Origin: Nocardiopsis alba DSM 43377 | Lineage (GTDB): Bacteria; Actinomycetota; Actinomycetes; Streptosporangiales; Streptosporangiaceae | DNA length: 64,000 nucleotides | Assembly: GCF_000341225.1 (NCBI RefSeq) | Contig: NZ_ANAC01000010.1 | Location: 248,001-312,000 of the forward strand | Direction of reading: 5' to 3' | Shown: positions 63,296 to 64,000 of the stretch, in pieces | How positions within the stretch are numbered: the stretch's first letter is position 1 | How the letters are laid out: each line of letters starts with the position of its first letter | Made by a program: the position numbers and the translations under genes | Notes under the pieces: generated by a model | The model's database searches: none | Told to the model about the DNA's origin: nothing | The model's input: only the letters and a program-made list of their open reading frames with translations

Positions 63296-64000
63296 TCACC
63301 GTTCGGGGAACCTACCGGTCCCGGCCAACTCCGCGTACCAGTGTCCCGTGTCCTTGACCACGCGCTCCTGCGTCTCGTAGTCCACGTACACGATCCCGAA
63401 CCTGCGGGAGTACCCCCACGCCCACTCGAAATTATCCAGAAGGGACCAGGCGAAATAACCGCGGAGCGGGATTCCGGCGTGGACGGCCTCCCTGGCCGCC
63501 CTCAGATGCGCCTCGTAGTAGTCGGTCCGCTCCGGATCGTGGACCGCGCCGTCCTCGGAGACCCGGTCCTCGAAGGCGCAGCCGTTCTCGGTCACGTACA
63601 GGTCGATCCCGCCGCTCTCCCCCGCCAGGCGTTGAAGGACGTCGTAGAGCCCTCGCGGGTCGATCTCCCAGCCCATCTGCGTGACCGGCAGCCCCTGGGA
63701 GACGTGGACCTCCTCCGGTTCGGCGCCGGGCCAGGCACCGCCTCCGCCGTCGACCCCGGCCGGGTCCAGCCCCCGGTCCGAGCCGGCAACGAACTCGGGC
63801 GTGTAGTAGTTGACCCCCAGGAAGTCGATCGGGGCCGAGATGGTGGCGAGGTCGCCCTCCCGGACGAAGGAGAAGTCGCTGATGTGGGCGATGTCCTTCA
63901 GCACGTCGGCCGGGTAGGAGCCCTTGAACAGGGGATCGGTGAAGATACGGTTGCGCACCCCGTCGGCCCGGCGCGCCGCCCGCACGTCCGCGGCGTGCGC
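63296..64000 (-). CDS. GH1 beta-glucosidase, N-terminal part outside window
   Basis: The C-terminal ~235 residues of a glycoside hydrolase family 1 enzyme; the frame is open to base 64000, so the start lies beyond the window. Visible features are IDFLGVNYYTPEF, the nucleophile in LYVTENGCAFED (ITENG-type), RGYFAWSLLDNFEWAWGYSRRFGIVYVDYETQERVVKDTGHWYAEL. It hydrolyses cellobiose or other beta-glucosides in the cytoplasm. It is read with the LacI gene. Confidence 0.93.
   Translation of the reverse strand, partial: AHAADVRAARRADGVRNRIFTDPLFKGSYPADVLKDIAHISDFSFVREGDLATISAPIDFLGVNYYTPEFVAGSDRGLDPAGVDGGGGAWPGAEPEEVHVSQGLPVTQMGWEIDPRGLYDVLQRLAGESGGIDLYVTENGCAFEDRVSEDGAVHDPERTDYYEAHLRAAREAVHAGIPLRGYFAWSLLDNFEWAWGYSRRFGIVYVDYETQERVVKDTGHWYAELAGTGRFPER

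Noticed and set aside
1..64000. CRISPR arrays, insertion sequences, phage genes, rRNA or tRNA
   Set aside because: No repeat-spacer pattern, transposase, integrase or structural RNA signature seen on either strand.

Overview
This window is high-G+C, gene-dense DNA from an actinobacterium, most likely a member of the Streptosporangiales near Nocardiopsis (family level inferred from gene content and order; I could not compare genomes). Supporting signs are frequent GTG/TTG starts, F420-dependent oxidoreductase families, phosphatidylinositol mannoside (PIM) synthesis genes, a cvnABCD conservon, a SAM-IV-type riboswitch and Streptomyces-like gene order. The genes are almost all chromosomal housekeeping genes. 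I see no phage, insertion sequence, CRISPR array, tRNA or rRNA.

Layout. 1-4.4 kb: the end of a MoxR ATPase, a DUF58 protein and a membrane transglutaminase form an operon. 4.6-13.4 kb (minus strand): DUF3040, DNA polymerase IV, a methyltransferase, nusB-efp, aroC-aroK-aroB, a type IV prepilin peptidase and an SseB-family protein. 13.7-15.4 kb: a MarR regulator facing a YceI protein, then a DUF2470 protein. 15.6-21.2 kb: a large membrane serine/threonine kinase, a frameshifted methyltransferase, a MocA-like nucleotidyltransferase and an XdhC protein. 21.4-26.8 kb: the riboflavin operon ribE-ribBA-ribH under an FMN riboswitch, plus a PH-domain protein, a PAP2 phosphatase and rpe. 26.8-31.6 kb: rsmB-fmt facing a helicase-degenerate priA. 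31.6-38.4 kb: a DinB-like/methyltransferase pair, a class V PLP enzyme under a SAM-IV-type riboswitch, and a DUF3870 / CoA-transferase / glutaryl-CoA dehydrogenase operon.

38.5-52.3 kb holds the conserved actinobacterial block relA-apt-yajC-ruvBAC ... yebC-pdxT-pdxS-...-pimA-patA-pgsA-HIT, read on the minus strand. secD and secF, which normally lie between yajC and apt, are absent. relA has a sequence matching the thiol-stress sigma factor (SigR/SigH) promoter consensus, and ruvC has a LexA box. 52.4-59.4 kb: a DUF885 metallopeptidase-like gene and the cvnABCD conservon (sensor kinase, roadblock protein, DUF742 protein, small GTPase). 59.8-64 kb: a secreted coiled-coil VanY-type peptidase, a hypothetical protein, a tiny CxxCxGxG zinc-finger protein, a LacI regulator and the 3' part of a GH1 beta-glucosidase gene that runs off the window.

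The most unusual points are the missing secDF, an 18-bp perfect inverted repeat sitting exactly at the frameshift of the 18.3-19.1 kb methyltransferase gene, the SigR-like promoter with an 18-bp palindrome in the relA leader, and the architecture of the membrane kinase. I did not find a convincing wholly new system.
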